A DNA stretch of 30,582 nucleotides from CAINEC01 sp046052065. GTDB taxonomy: Bacteria > Bacteroidota > Bacteroidia > AKYH767-A > OLB10. Positions 23,013-30,582 of the stretch are shown here, piece by piece (within the stretch, counting starts at the first letter, position 1; each line of letters starts with the position of its first letter). A program made the position numbers and the translations under genes. The notes under the pieces are model-generated. The model did not search any database, was not told where the DNA came from, and saw nothing but the letters and a program-made list of their open reading frames with translations. The DNA lies in assembly GCA_046052065.1 (NCBI GenBank), contig JBJOND010000017.1:1-30582 (forward strand). Direction: 5' to 3'.

Positions 23013-25787
23013 TTAGTTGAATCGAAGTGTAAAGTTTACGAAGAAGTTGGTTCCAAAGCCATAATAAGCCTTAGGCGCAAATTTGTTTATGTCTTTTTCA
23101 GCAAAGTCAAATCGCAGCTGCTCGAAGCCGTTAGTGATAATATTTTGGTTATTAAGTACATTGTTAACACCAACATTAATTAGGAAGAAGGTCTGTTTTT
23201 TCAAAGAAGAATAATAGTTGTTAAGCTTCCATGATTTGCCAAATGAAACATCCATGGTAAATTGACCACTTGCCTGTAGTTGATCGATAATCGCTTCACG
23301 AACTGCTCCTTCGTTAAATGGTGCTACACCAGCTATAGTGCGTCGTGCAGGGTTGAAGTCGTACCAGATTTTATCGAAGTAATTAAAATTCAAATAAGCA
23401 TTCCAGAATTTCTTCGCGCGGTATCTTAGTCCTAATGTATAAGCCGATTGAGGCCCACCTGCTACATAAAAATTCTCAGAATAGATGGTTTCATTTTCTG
23501 CTAATAGTTGCGAAGTGTTATCAGCGGTAATAATTGCACTCATGCGGTCGGTGTAATAATATTGACCAATTGCAATTGCCGTTGAAGCTGAAAAGCCTTG
23601 TCCTAAATTATGGTCAGCCCCTATTTCTATTCCCACATGTCTTCTATCCATATTGCTTAACGCATAGTTGACTAATGTTCTGTAATCTTCATGGAAAAAT
23701 GTCAGGTTGTTAATTCCATCATTCATTTGAGTAAAGTAGGCTGTTGCTCTGATTTTTGTTTTTGGAGCTCTTAAGATATAGCCCGCTTCAAATGCTGTGA
23801 TTTTTTCTGTCGTTGCATTTGGATTTGTCAAGTCACGAGTACGAGGAGAAATAAAAACATCTTCAAACAATGGCGCACGTGTTTCGTTTGATGCATTCAA
23901 GAAGATGTAATTTCTACCATTGATTTTATAAGTAGCTCCCCCTTTAATTCCGTATGTGTTAAATGATTCTTTAGCAGATTCTCCCAATGAGTTATCTTGG
24001 AATACACCACTACGATAAAATCCAGTACGGTTATAGGAAGTATTCATCAATTGAATACCAACAAACCCATCTACACGATTAAATTTAAATTGAGGTTGAA
24101 TCCAAAATCCTTTTCTATTAACAGTTGCTTTGTAGTTATAACCATACTTGTCACCTACTTGAAGAATTCTGTTAGGAACATCAAGATTGTTTTGTAAAAC
24201 TTGGAAGCTATCTGGATAAGCTAATTCAGCAAACTGATTTAAATCCACGAAAAAATCGCCACCTAATAAATCATTTACACGACGATAGTATTCTGTTTCC
24301 TGATGTTGTATGTTTAATCCTGCAGTAACAATTACATTATCATTAATGGTGTTGTTGTAAGTTGAAGAAAAAGAGTATCGTTTTGTATCTTGAACTCTTT
24401 CGCTCATGATATAACGACTTCTCTTACCAGTTACAGAATTGCCAGCAATTCCGTTTGCGCTGTCAATTGTTTCGTAGTTGTTTCTATTTACTTCGTAAAG
24501 ATTCTCCCAGTTGATCTGACGATATTCTTCATCATTTTGCCATAGGTAAGCTGCTTGTGCTGCCATTGTTGGGTCGTTAATGAAGCTTGGCAGACGACGA
24601 TAAAAATCAGGACGAGGATCAGGAGCATTGAACCAATCAAGACCTGTTACACTAAAAGATCCAAATTGGTAACCAGCAGAAGTTTTTAAATCTGATTTAC
24701 TATCAATTCTCCATTCGTGTGCTAAGATGGTTAGAGGACTTTCTTGTCTTCCAACATTTGCACTTCTCTTTTCTCCATTTTGATATCCCCAGCTAGGATT
24801 ATAAAAATTGCTCCCCGCTAAATCATAAACTTCTTGAATAGCTGCTGAAGCTCTTCCATTAACTGTATTTGCACCGAATTGCGTTAAGCTAATGCTGTGA
24901 TTTGTTCCGAATCTTTTTTCGATACTTGCAAACCAAGAAATACCATTGTAAAATGTTCCTTGTACATAACCTTCTTCTGCCCATCTTCTGCTGATAGAGG
25001 CAGCAAACGACCATCCTCCTTTCATTAAACCTGTTCCATAAGTAGCCATTAAACGGTTATCATACGTTCTGTTTGATAGAGCATAAGAAACTTGTAGTTG
25101 CTTACGTTGGCGACTTGCTTTCGCATCAATATTATTTGATCCGTTAAGTCCGCCATAACCATATGTTGAAGGGTTTAATCCGTAAGTGCTCTCACGACTT
25201 CTTACCACATCATTTAATCCACTCCATGCGCTGTATAAGCCACGACTGTTAACAAGGTCTTCCATCAACAAGCCATTCATGAATGTTTGATCTTCGTAAC
25301 TATAACCACGAGGTCGGAAACGAGCGCTGCTAAAGGTGAACATACTTGCTGATTCAAATGGGTCACGACTAGAAGTCAAAACACCGCTTACATTAGCATT
25401 CGTAGTTTCTTTCACTTGGTCATCACCTAAAGAAACAGTTGGTATGTTGTCATCACCTAAGTCGATGTGCACCAAATTAACTGTTGTTACTTCAACAATT
25501 GGTTGGTTAACTTCTACACTTTGTATGGTCTGATTGAAACCATCCATATCAATTGTTATGGTGTATTTACCGTAAGGAACATCTTTAATTTCAAATGTGC
25601 CGTCGGGATTCGACAATGCATTAGCTCTGAAACTAGGGTTGTTTAGGTAAACAGCTGCTCCCGAGGAAGCATTTTGCGTCTCAGCATCTTTCACACTTCC
25701 TTTGAGCGTAGCATTTTGTGCCATTGCCATCATCGGAATCAGGAACATGCATACTAACACGAATCGGATTAAGTACTTTATTTTCAT
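23013..25787 (-). CDS. TonB-dependent outer-membrane receptor
   Basis: Large 924-residue outer-membrane transporter powered by TonB. Signal peptide 1-23 (cut after AMA). Residues about 26-110 form a carboxypeptidase-regulatory-like beta-sandwich (LKGSVKDAETQNASSGAAVYL, NPDGTFEIKDVPYGKYTITI). A divergent plug follows, with VSGVLTSSRDPFE, ARFRPRGYSYEDQTFMNG and STYGYGGLNGSNNID, and then a 22-strand-like barrel ending in an aromatic-rich strand (FFVNFTLRFN). It is not a SusC of the usual kind: no SusD gene is adjacent; instead the partner is the OB-fold lipoprotein. It has a clear promoter and diverges from the secreted EEP-family gene. The substrate cannot be read from the sequence; phosphoesters or nucleic acid fragments are suggested by the neighbours. 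Confidence 0.93.
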   Translation of the reverse strand: MKIKYLIRFVLVCMFLIPMMAMAQNATLKGSVKDAETQNASSGAAVYLNNPSFRANALSNPDGTFEIKDVPYGKYTITIDMDGFNQTIQSVEVNQPIVEVTTVNLVHIDLGDDNIPTVSLGDDQVKETTNANVSGVLTSSRDPFESASMFTFSSARFRPRGYSYEDQTFMNGLLMEDLVNSRGLYSAWSGLNDVVRSRESTYGLNPSTYGYGGLNGSNNIDAKASRQRKQLQVSYALSNRTYDNRLMATYGTGLMKGGWSFAASISRRWAEEGYVQGTFYNGISWFASIEKRFGTNHSISLTQFGANTVNGRASAAIQEVYDLAGSNFYNPSWGYQNGEKRSANVGRQESPLTILAHEWRIDSKSDLKTSAGYQFGSFSVTGLDWFNAPDPRPDFYRRLPSFINDPTMAAQAAYLWQNDEEYRQINWENLYEVNRNNYETIDSANGIAGNSVTGKRSRYIMSERVQDTKRYSFSSTYNNTINDNVIVTAGLNIQHQETEYYRRVNDLLGGDFFVDLNQFAELAYPDSFQVLQNNLDVPNRILQVGDKYGYNYKATVNRKGFWIQPQFKFNRVDGFVGIQLMNTSYNRTGFYRSGVFQDNSLGESAKESFNTYGIKGGATYKINGRNYIFLNASNETRAPLFEDVFISPRTRDLTNPNATTEKITAFEAGYILRAPKTKIRATAYFTQMNDGINNLTFFHEDYRTLVNYALSNMDRRHVGIEIGADHNLGQGFSASTAIAIGQYYYTDRMSAIITADNTSQLLAENETIYSENFYVAGGPQSAYTLGLRYRAKKFWNAYLNFNYFDKIWYDFNPARRTIAGVAPFNEGAVREAIIDQLQASGQFTMDVSFGKSWKLNNYYSSLKKQTFFLINVGVNNVLNNQNIITNGFEQLRFDFAEKDINKFAPKAYYGFGTNFFVNFTLRFN

Positions 25788-25806
25788 GATTTGTTTTAAA
25801 GGACGA

Positions 25807-25836
25807 CAAAGGTAAAATATAATCTGTACCTACAAA
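25807..25836 (-). promoter_or_regulatory. Promoter of the TonB-dependent receptor operon
   Basis: The minus strand carries an exact -33 TTTG (25833-25836) and an exact -7 TACCTTTG (25807-25814), 18 bases apart, which is close to the Bacteroidota consensus. Transcription would start near 25802, about 15 bases before the ATG at 25787. This is the best promoter in the window. Confidence 0.75.
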
Positions 25837-25844
25837 GAAAAATA

Positions 25845-25858
25845 AGCCCAAAGGGGCT
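25845..25858. promoter_or_regulatory. Short inverted repeat between divergent promoters
   Basis: AGCCC and GGGCT are exact inverted arms around AAAG, lying just upstream of the receptor promoter and about 50 bases upstream of the EEP-gene promoter. It could be a shared operator. With 5-bp arms, chance is a real possibility. Confidence 0.25.
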
Positions 25859-25906
25859 GGCGTTCATTTTATTCACGATTAACCCATTTTAATCATTGGC
25901 TTTTTA

Positions 25907-25914
25907 TAGGTTTG
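25907..25914 (+). promoter_or_regulatory. -7 promoter element for the EEP-family gene
   Basis: TAGGTTTG matches TAnnTTTG exactly and lies 19 bases before the ATG at 25934, giving a leader of about 15 bases, like that of the divergent receptor gene. The -33 region is weak (TTTT at 25887-25890). Confidence 0.55.
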
Positions 25915-25933
25915 CATTTGAAATCTAATAAAA

Positions 25934-26980
25934 ATGCAAAAAAACGTTAAGTGTCTGATTATAACAATCCTTAGTATAGGATTGCAATCTGCAGTAGCAC
26001 AGGATAAACAATTTAAAGCTGGCATTGTAGCTTTTTATAACCTCGAAAATTTATTTGATACGATCAACCAACCTGAAGTAAATGATGAGGATTTTACTCC
26101 TAATGGGGCAAACCTTTATACTAGTACTGTTTACATAGATAAGCTTGGGAAATTAGAGTCGGTGTTAAGTTTAATTGGGACAGAAGTTACTCCTGATGGT
26201 TTTTCGGTTTTAGGTGTTGCTGAAATCGAAAACATCACTGTTTTACAAGATTTAATTAATCAGCCAAAGCTGAAACCAAGAGGATACAAAATTGTACATT
26301 TCGATTCTCCCGACAAGAGAGGTGTTGATGTTGGATTAATTTACAATCCTAAATACTTTAAAGTCCTTTCATCTGAGCCATTGTTTATTCCTATGAAGGG
26401 CGATGATGGTAATCCTTATTTTACTCGTGACATTTTATACGTTTATGGATTGTATGACGGTGAGCCGATGCATTTTTTTGTTAATCACTGGCCGTCGCGT
26501 CGTGGAGGAGAAGAGGCTTCAGCTCCTAATCGCGCTTTAGCAGCATCTGTTGCAAAACATAAAATCGATTCTATTAATGCCGTTGATCCAACTGCTAAAA
26601 TTATCTTAATGGGTGATTTAAACGATGATCCTGTGAGTCCGAGTGTGACAAAAACATTAGGTGCAACAGGTAATGCAGATAAAATTAAAGAAAATGGTTT
26701 GTACAATCCATGGTTGTCATACTACAAAGAAGGAATTGGAACCTTAGCATATGGTGATGCATGGAATCTTTTCGATCAGATAATAATTTCAAATGCCTTT
26801 TTAGCTAAGGAGCAAAAAGGTTTTTTCTTTCAGAAAGCAAATATCTTCAGCAAAGAGTTTATGATTCAAAAAACAGGAAGATATAAAGGATATCCTTTGC
26901 GTACATACGATTTCAGTATTTATCAAGGTGGCTATTCGGATCATTTTCCAACCTATCTATTGCTTTTAAAGGAAAAGTAA
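25934..26980 (+). CDS. Secreted endonuclease/exonuclease/phosphatase (EEP) family enzyme
   Basis: Metal-dependent phosphoesterase with the DNase I-like fold. Signal peptide 1-22 (cut after VA in QSAVAQ), so it acts in the periplasm or at the surface. Active-site motifs in order: FYNLENLFD (34-42, N36 and E38 region), GVAEIEN (94-100, metal Glu97), RGVDVGLIY (129-137), VNHWPSRRGG (183-192, catalytic His185), GDLNDDP (227-233, D228 and N230), and YSDHFP (334-339, D336/H337). All key residues are present, and 348 residues is normal for a stand-alone EEP enzyme. Substrate could be DNA, RNA or a phosphorylated small molecule. It diverges from the receptor/OB-lipoprotein operon and abuts the SixA-like gene without a spacer base. 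Confidence 0.9.
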   Translation: MQKNVKCLIITILSIGLQSAVAQDKQFKAGIVAFYNLENLFDTINQPEVNDEDFTPNGANLYTSTVYIDKLGKLESVLSLIGTEVTPDGFSVLGVAEIENITVLQDLINQPKLKPRGYKIVHFDSPDKRGVDVGLIYNPKYFKVLSSEPLFIPMKGDDGNPYFTRDILYVYGLYDGEPMHFFVNHWPSRRGGEEASAPNRALAASVAKHKIDSINAVDPTAKIILMGDLNDDPVSPSVTKTLGATGNADKIKENGLYNPWLSYYKEGIGTLAYGDAWNLFDQIIISNAFLAKEQKGFFFQKANIFSKEFMIQKTGRYKGYPLRTYDFSIYQGGYSDHFPTYLLLLKEK

Positions 26981-27481
26981 ATGCCGAAGCGTTTGGTTCT
27001 TATTCGACATGGTAAATCATTGTATGATGATTATGTGGCCAATGATATGGAACGACATTTAGCCGGTCGTGGTTATCACGATGTAGAACAAACAGCATTG
27101 TGGTTAAAGGGTAATAAAATTTTTCCAGACGCAATGGTTAGTAGTCCTGCTATCAGAGCTTATTCAACTTGTTTAATAGTAGCGAATCATTTCGCATATC
27201 AAGCAGAAAAAATACTTATTAAAGATGCTATCTATGAAGCATCGGATAATGCATTGATGTATGTAATTAATGAATTGCCTTCACATGCAGATACTGTTTT
27301 TTTATTCGGACATAATCCTGCATTTACATCTATTGTAAGTAAATTAACAAATCAAGATTTTCGTCATCTTCCAACATCAGCAGCAGCAATTATCGAATTT
27401 GATAAAATGCAGTGGAACGAAATAGATTTTCATTCTGGTAAATTAACAATTGCTTATTGTTGCCATAAAAGCATCGATTAA
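26981..27481 (+). CDS. sixA: SixA-like histidine phosphatase
   Basis: Small cytoplasmic member of the histidine phosphatase (phosphoglycerate mutase-like) superfamily; the SixA type removes phosphate from phosphohistidine, for example on HPt domains. The catalytic motif LIRHGKS has nucleophile His10; R59 in SSPAIRAYST binds phosphate; the second catalytic His is H111 in FGHNPAF. The 166 residues fit the short SixA class without an insertion domain. Its ATG follows the EEP stop codon directly, so both are made from one transcript. Location ahead of ppk1 and ppx, an arrangement I recall from other Bacteroidota, may point to a phosphate-related role, but the true substrate is unknown. Confidence 0.88.
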   Translation: MPKRLVLIRHGKSLYDDYVANDMERHLAGRGYHDVEQTALWLKGNKIFPDAMVSSPAIRAYSTCLIVANHFAYQAEKILIKDAIYEASDNALMYVINELPSHADTVFLFGHNPAFTSIVSKLTNQDFRHLPTSAAAIIEFDKMQWNEIDFHSGKLTIAYCCHKSID

Positions 27482-27558
27482 TTTACATTATATTAATTAA
27501 TTGTTATAAAATCCACTCTAAAAATTTATCTTAATGTTATCTTTTTTAAATTAAGGTA

Positions 27559-27586
27559 TTGTTAAACTTTCTTTTTGAAATATTTG
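27559..27586 (+). promoter_or_regulatory. Candidate promoter for the lysine-rich gene/ppk1/ppx
   Basis: AATATTTG (27579-27586) differs from TAnnTTTG at one base, with TTG (27559-27561) 17 bases upstream. It is about 25 bases before the ATG at 27611. The 129-base gap after sixA is very AT-rich, so a chance match is possible; I see no terminator hairpin in the gap. Confidence 0.3.
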
Positions 27587-27610
27587 TAATGCACCAATAA
27601 AAACAAGGCA

Positions 27611-27892
27611 ATGCAAAAGAAACAACGAAAAGAAATTGAGCAACAGCTATCGGTTACTATCGCTTATTTTTTAAAAAAGCAACATCCGGTTGCTGCTCAG
27701 GGAATGCTTAAATTAATCAAGTCAGCATCAAAAGAGATTTCTAAAAAGTTTGTTAAAGAAATCGGAAAGTCTGACAAAGCTAAGTCCCCTGTTAAGGCTG
27801 CAAAAAAATCAGAAGTAAAGGCTCCGGCAAAGAAAAAATCAATCGTTAAAAAAATTAAGAGTAAAAAGTCGGCTCGCAAAGCTGCTAAATAA
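27611..27892 (+). CDS. Lysine-rich histone-H1-like small protein (93 aa)
   Basis: A very basic protein: about 28 Lys and 2 Arg among 93 residues. The first 55 residues look like amphipathic helices (KEIEQQLSVTIAYFLKK, AAQGMLKLIKSASKEI). The rest is a low-complexity tail of Lys, Ala, Ser and Pro (AKKSEVKAPAKKK, SKKSARKAAK), like the tail of histone H1 or of bacterial Hc1/AlgP-type proteins. No signal peptide, so it is probably a nucleoid or polyanion-binding protein. It lies 6 bases before ppk1 and is surely co-transcribed with it, so binding to polyphosphate as well as DNA is worth considering. The named function is inference; reality of the gene is well supported by spacing and composition. 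Confidence 0.8.
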   Translation: MQKKQRKEIEQQLSVTIAYFLKKQHPVAAQGMLKLIKSASKEISKKFVKEIGKSDKAKSPVKAAKKSEVKAPAKKKSIVKKIKSKKSARKAAK

Positions 27893-27898
27893 TTTTTT

Positions 27899-29953
27899 AT
27901 GAAGCAGGATGAATTACTAATCGTTAACCGCGATATAAGCTGGCTTTCTTTTAACGATAGGGTATTGCAGGAAGCGAATGATCCAACGGTTCCATTGTTG
28001 GAGCGTTTGAAGTTTTTAGGTATCGTTTCTAGTAACAGAGACGAATTTTTTCGTGTTCGCGTCGCTTCTATTAAGCGAATGGTTCGTCTTGGAAAAAAGG
28101 GAGAAGAGTTGTTGGGTGAAAATCCAATACAATTGCTGGATAGTATTCAAAATATTATTGTAAGGCAACAAGAAGCATTTGATGATAGCTTTCAGAAAAT
28201 ACTTAGTGAGCTTGAGCGAAAAGGAATCTTTTTGTTAAATGAAAATCAGCTTACCAAAGATCAAGGTGCATTTGTTCGTGATTACTTCTATGAGAACGTG
28301 CAGCCTACGCTTGTTCCAGTATTGCTTGATAATTTAAATGAGTTTCCTGCTATGAAAGACAGGAGTATTTATTTTTTGATTATGATGCAAAAGGTTGGTG
28401 CTAAAACAAAATATGCTTTGTTAGAAATTCCTTCTGAAGTAGTTTCTCGATTTGTAGTTATCCCGAAGGAAAGTAAATACATTATTATGTTGGATGATGT
28501 AATCAGATATTGTTTAGATGATTTGTTTTTCAATTTTGATTATGATTCAATTAACGCATATACTATAAAAATTACGCGTGATGCGGAGTTGGATTTAGAG
28601 CAGGATGTTACAAAGAGTATTGTAAAAAAGGTTTCTGAGAGTATTAAAAATCGTCGCAAAGGACAACCAACACGTTTGGTGTATGATGAAGCATTACCTG
28701 CAGAGGCGATGAAATTTTTGCTTAAAAAGATTCAGCTAAATAAAGAAGATCATCCAATTTCCGGTGGTCGTTATCATAACTTTGTTGACTTTATTCGTTT
28801 CCCATCGCTAAACAGGTTGGAGCTTAAGCAAAAGAATTTACCTGTGCTTCCACATAAAGCAATTCCTGCAAGAACAAGTTTGTTTAAAATAATTTTAAAG
28901 CAGGATGTGTTATTGTCTTTTCCGTATCAGTCGTATACGCATGTAATTAATTTACTTCGTGAAGCATCTATTGATCCGAAAGTGGTTTCTATCAGCATTA
29001 CGTTATATCGGATGGCGAATAATTCGAGGATTATTAATTCGTTGATTAACGCTATCAAAAACGGAAAAAAAGTTACAGCTATTGTTGAATTGCAAGCACG
29101 GTTTGATGAAGAAGCTAATATCAGATGGGCAAATAAACTAAACGAAGAAGGAGTCAAAGTGATCTATGGTGTGCCTGGAATTAAGTTGCACAGTAAATTG
29201 TTTTTAATAACGCGACAAGAACAAAACAAACTAGTCAACTATGTTCATATTGGAACAGGAAACTTTAATGAAGATACCGCAAGACTTTACGCTGATTATA
29301 GTTTGCTAACAGCCGATAAAAGAATTACGGATGAAGTTGTGAAAGTGTTTAGTTTTTATAATGATAATTTCAAAGTTGGAACGTACAAACATTTAGTTGT
29401 TTCTCCTTTTAATACACGTAAAAAATATTTGCAGTTAATCAATGCAGAAATTGAACACGCTAAACAAGGACTTGATGCTTGGGTGTTTTTAAAGATGAAT
29501 AGTTTGACAGATCCGGAGATGATTAAAAAGTTGTATGAAGCCTCTGCAGCTGGCGTTAAAGTGAAGTTGATAATCAGAAGCATTTGTTCGTTGGTTCCAG
29601 GTATAAATGCTCTAAGCGAAAATATTGAAGCAATAAGTATAGTTGATAAATATCTAGAGCATGCAAGGGTATTTGTGTTTTCGAATAATGGTTCACCTAA
29701 AGTTTATTTATCGTCAGCCGATTGGATGACGCGTAACTTAGATCACCGCAGTGAAGTAGGCGTTCCTGTTTACGATGAATCGATTAAAAAACAGTTAATC
29801 GATATGCTTGAGCTGCAATGGAATGATAATACTAAAGCAAGGAGTATTAATGTATTTCAAAATAATCCGTATCATTTTTCGAAGGTGAAAAGTAAGTTTA
29901 AGTCGCAGGATGAAATTTACAAGTACATCGAAAAAAATAATTCTCAGATCTGA
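27899..29953 (+). CDS. ppk1: Polyphosphate kinase 1
   Basis: Reversibly polymerises the gamma-phosphate of ATP into inorganic polyphosphate, usually at the inner membrane. N-terminal domain with NRDISWLSFNDRVLQEA (10-26) and SSNRDEFFRVRVA (44-56). The phospho-acceptor His431 lies in GIKLHSKLFL and the second catalytic His588 in YLEHARVF, spaced 157 residues apart exactly as H435 and H592 of the E. coli enzyme. Also HIGTGNFNEDTARLYADY (450-467) and SADWMTRNLDHRSEVGVPV. The 684 residues match the family. It begins 6 bases after the lysine-rich gene and is followed 30 bases later by a ppx/gppA-type gene that would degrade the product. Confidence 0.97.
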   Translation: MKQDELLIVNRDISWLSFNDRVLQEANDPTVPLLERLKFLGIVSSNRDEFFRVRVASIKRMVRLGKKGEELLGENPIQLLDSIQNIIVRQQEAFDDSFQKILSELERKGIFLLNENQLTKDQGAFVRDYFYENVQPTLVPVLLDNLNEFPAMKDRSIYFLIMMQKVGAKTKYALLEIPSEVVSRFVVIPKESKYIIMLDDVIRYCLDDLFFNFDYDSINAYTIKITRDAELDLEQDVTKSIVKKVSESIKNRRKGQPTRLVYDEALPAEAMKFLLKKIQLNKEDHPISGGRYHNFVDFIRFPSLNRLELKQKNLPVLPHKAIPARTSLFKIILKQDVLLSFPYQSYTHVINLLREASIDPKVVSISITLYRMANNSRIINSLINAIKNGKKVTAIVELQARFDEEANIRWANKLNEEGVKVIYGVPGIKLHSKLFLITRQEQNKLVNYVHIGTGNFNEDTARLYADYSLLTADKRITDEVVKVFSFYNDNFKVGTYKHLVVSPFNTRKKYLQLINAEIEHAKQGLDAWVFLKMNSLTDPEMIKKLYEASAAGVKVKLIIRSICSLVPGINALSENIEAISIVDKYLEHARVFVFSNNGSPKVYLSSADWMTRNLDHRSEVGVPVYDESIKKQLIDMLELQWNDNTKARSINVFQNNPYHFSKVKSKFKSQDEIYKYIEKNNSQI

Positions 29954-29983
29954 TTTTAAATCGCTTTTATTTATCTTGGTACT

Positions 29984-30582
29984 ATGTTAAAATTTGCTGC
30001 AATCGATATTGGTTCAAACGCTGTAAGATTATTATTGTGTAATGTGTTTGAAGAAGGTGGTGAGCCGGTTTTTAAAAAAGCAGAATTAGTACGTATGCCA
30101 ATACGGTTGGGAGAAGACGTGTTTCGCTATGGTAAAATATCAGAAGAAAAGAAAATGCTCTTGGCAAAATCAATGAGAGCATTTAAAATTTTGATTGATG
30201 TTTTTGGAGCTATCGATTATCGCGCTTGCGCTACTTCTGCTATGCGTGATGCTAGTAATAGTGAAGAGATAGTTGACTTTGTTCGTAAATACAGTGACGT
30301 TAGTATAGATGTGATTGATGGTAAAACAGAAGCTCATATTATTTACTCTAATCATATTGCTGAACACCTTGAGTTTAATCAGTCGTATTTATACATTGAT
30401 GTAGGTGGGGGAAGTACCGAGCTGACCTTGTTTTCAAAGAATAAAATTATAGCTGCGCAATCATTTAATATTGGTACGATTCGTTTGCTTCACGATCAGG
30501 TAAAAAAAGAAACGTGGAGCATTTTTAAAGAATGGATACGCGATAATACTTCAGCTTATCACCCACTTACAGCCATTGGCTC
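29984..30582 (+). CDS. Ppx/GppA-family exopolyphosphatase, 3-prime end cut by the window
   Basis: Start of an actin-fold phosphatase that hydrolyses polyphosphate from its ends or converts pppGpp to ppGpp. The 199 visible codons include the phosphate-1 motif AIDIGSNAVRLL (6-17), the ACATSAMRDASN stretch, and the phosphate-2 loop YIDVGGGSTELTLF, all standard. ATG at 29984 gives the family start MLKFAAIDIGSN. The frame is still open at the window end, so length and C-terminal domains cannot be judged. It follows ppk1 by 30 bases, so synthesis and breakdown of polyphosphate share a transcript. Confidence 0.92.
   Translation, partial: MLKFAAIDIGSNAVRLLLCNVFEEGGEPVFKKAELVRMPIRLGEDVFRYGKISEEKKMLLAKSMRAFKILIDVFGAIDYRACATSAMRDASNSEEIVDFVRKYSDVSIDVIDGKTEAHIIYSNHIAEHLEFNQSYLYIDVGGGSTELTLFSKNKIIAAQSFNIGTIRLLHDQVKKETWSIFKEWIRDNTSAYHPLTAIG

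Overview
The window is AT-rich DNA from a Bacteroidota genome. The evidence is: start codons without Shine-Dalgarno sequences; several copies of the phylum-specific -7 promoter element TAnnTTTG; a lipoprotein with a charged CRDD start after its lipid-bearing Cys; a large TonB-dependent receptor with an N-terminal carboxypeptidase-regulatory-like domain; and the order purH-mreB-mreC-mreD-mrdA-rodA, which is common in this phylum. Genus or family cannot be fixed from the sequence alone. The window has no tRNA, rRNA, CRISPR array, insertion sequence or phage gene that I can see. No stretch above 300 bases lacks a gene; the longest gaps are about 100 to 150 bases and are described as regulatory regions.

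Layout. (1) 50-1045: trpS on the plus strand, meeting a small unknown gene (1046-1294, minus) tail to tail. (2) 11739 down to 1422, minus strand: a tight ten-gene run that makes activated sugars. It begins with a sugar aminotransferase (WbpE type) and continues with UDP-glucose dehydrogenase, UDP-xylose synthase, WbpD, WbpB, a UDP-HexNAc 6-dehydrogenase, GalE, RfbB and a WbpP-type epimerase. It ends with a PHP-type (CpsB/YwqE) phosphatase. Together these could supply UDP-glucuronate, UDP-xylose, UDP-galactose, UDP-HexNAc uronates, a 2,3-diacetamido uronate and dTDP-4-keto-6-deoxyglucose. No glycosyltransferase, flippase or polymerase is in the run. (3) 11861-13866, plus strand: an exported outer-membrane-like protein overlapping waaA (Kdo transferase). 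(4) 19700 down to 13869, minus strand: the rod-shape and elongation set mreB, mreC, mreD, mrdA (PBP2) and rodA, with purH upstream (21319 down to 19832). (5) 25787 down to 21455, minus strand: a TonB-dependent receptor and a DUF5689-like OB-fold surface lipoprotein, closed by a clear intrinsic terminator. (6) 25934-30582, plus strand, diverging from the receptor: a secreted endonuclease/exonuclease/phosphatase-family enzyme, a SixA-like phosphatase, a lysine-rich histone-H1-like protein, polyphosphate kinase ppk1, and the first part of a Ppx/GppA exopolyphosphatase cut by the window end.

The window therefore combines envelope building (sugars, Kdo, peptidoglycan elongation) with a phosphate-related block. 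The most interesting idea is that the receptor, the duplicated OB-fold lipoprotein and the divergently encoded secreted EEP enzyme form a surface system that degrades and takes up nucleic acids or other phosphoesters, next to the genes for polyphosphate storage. This is inference. The motifs, promoters, terminator and internal duplication are visible directly. Other points of note are a perfect 12-bp inverted repeat filling the purH leader and a perfect 19-bp palindrome upstream of the outer-membrane-protein/waaA pair.
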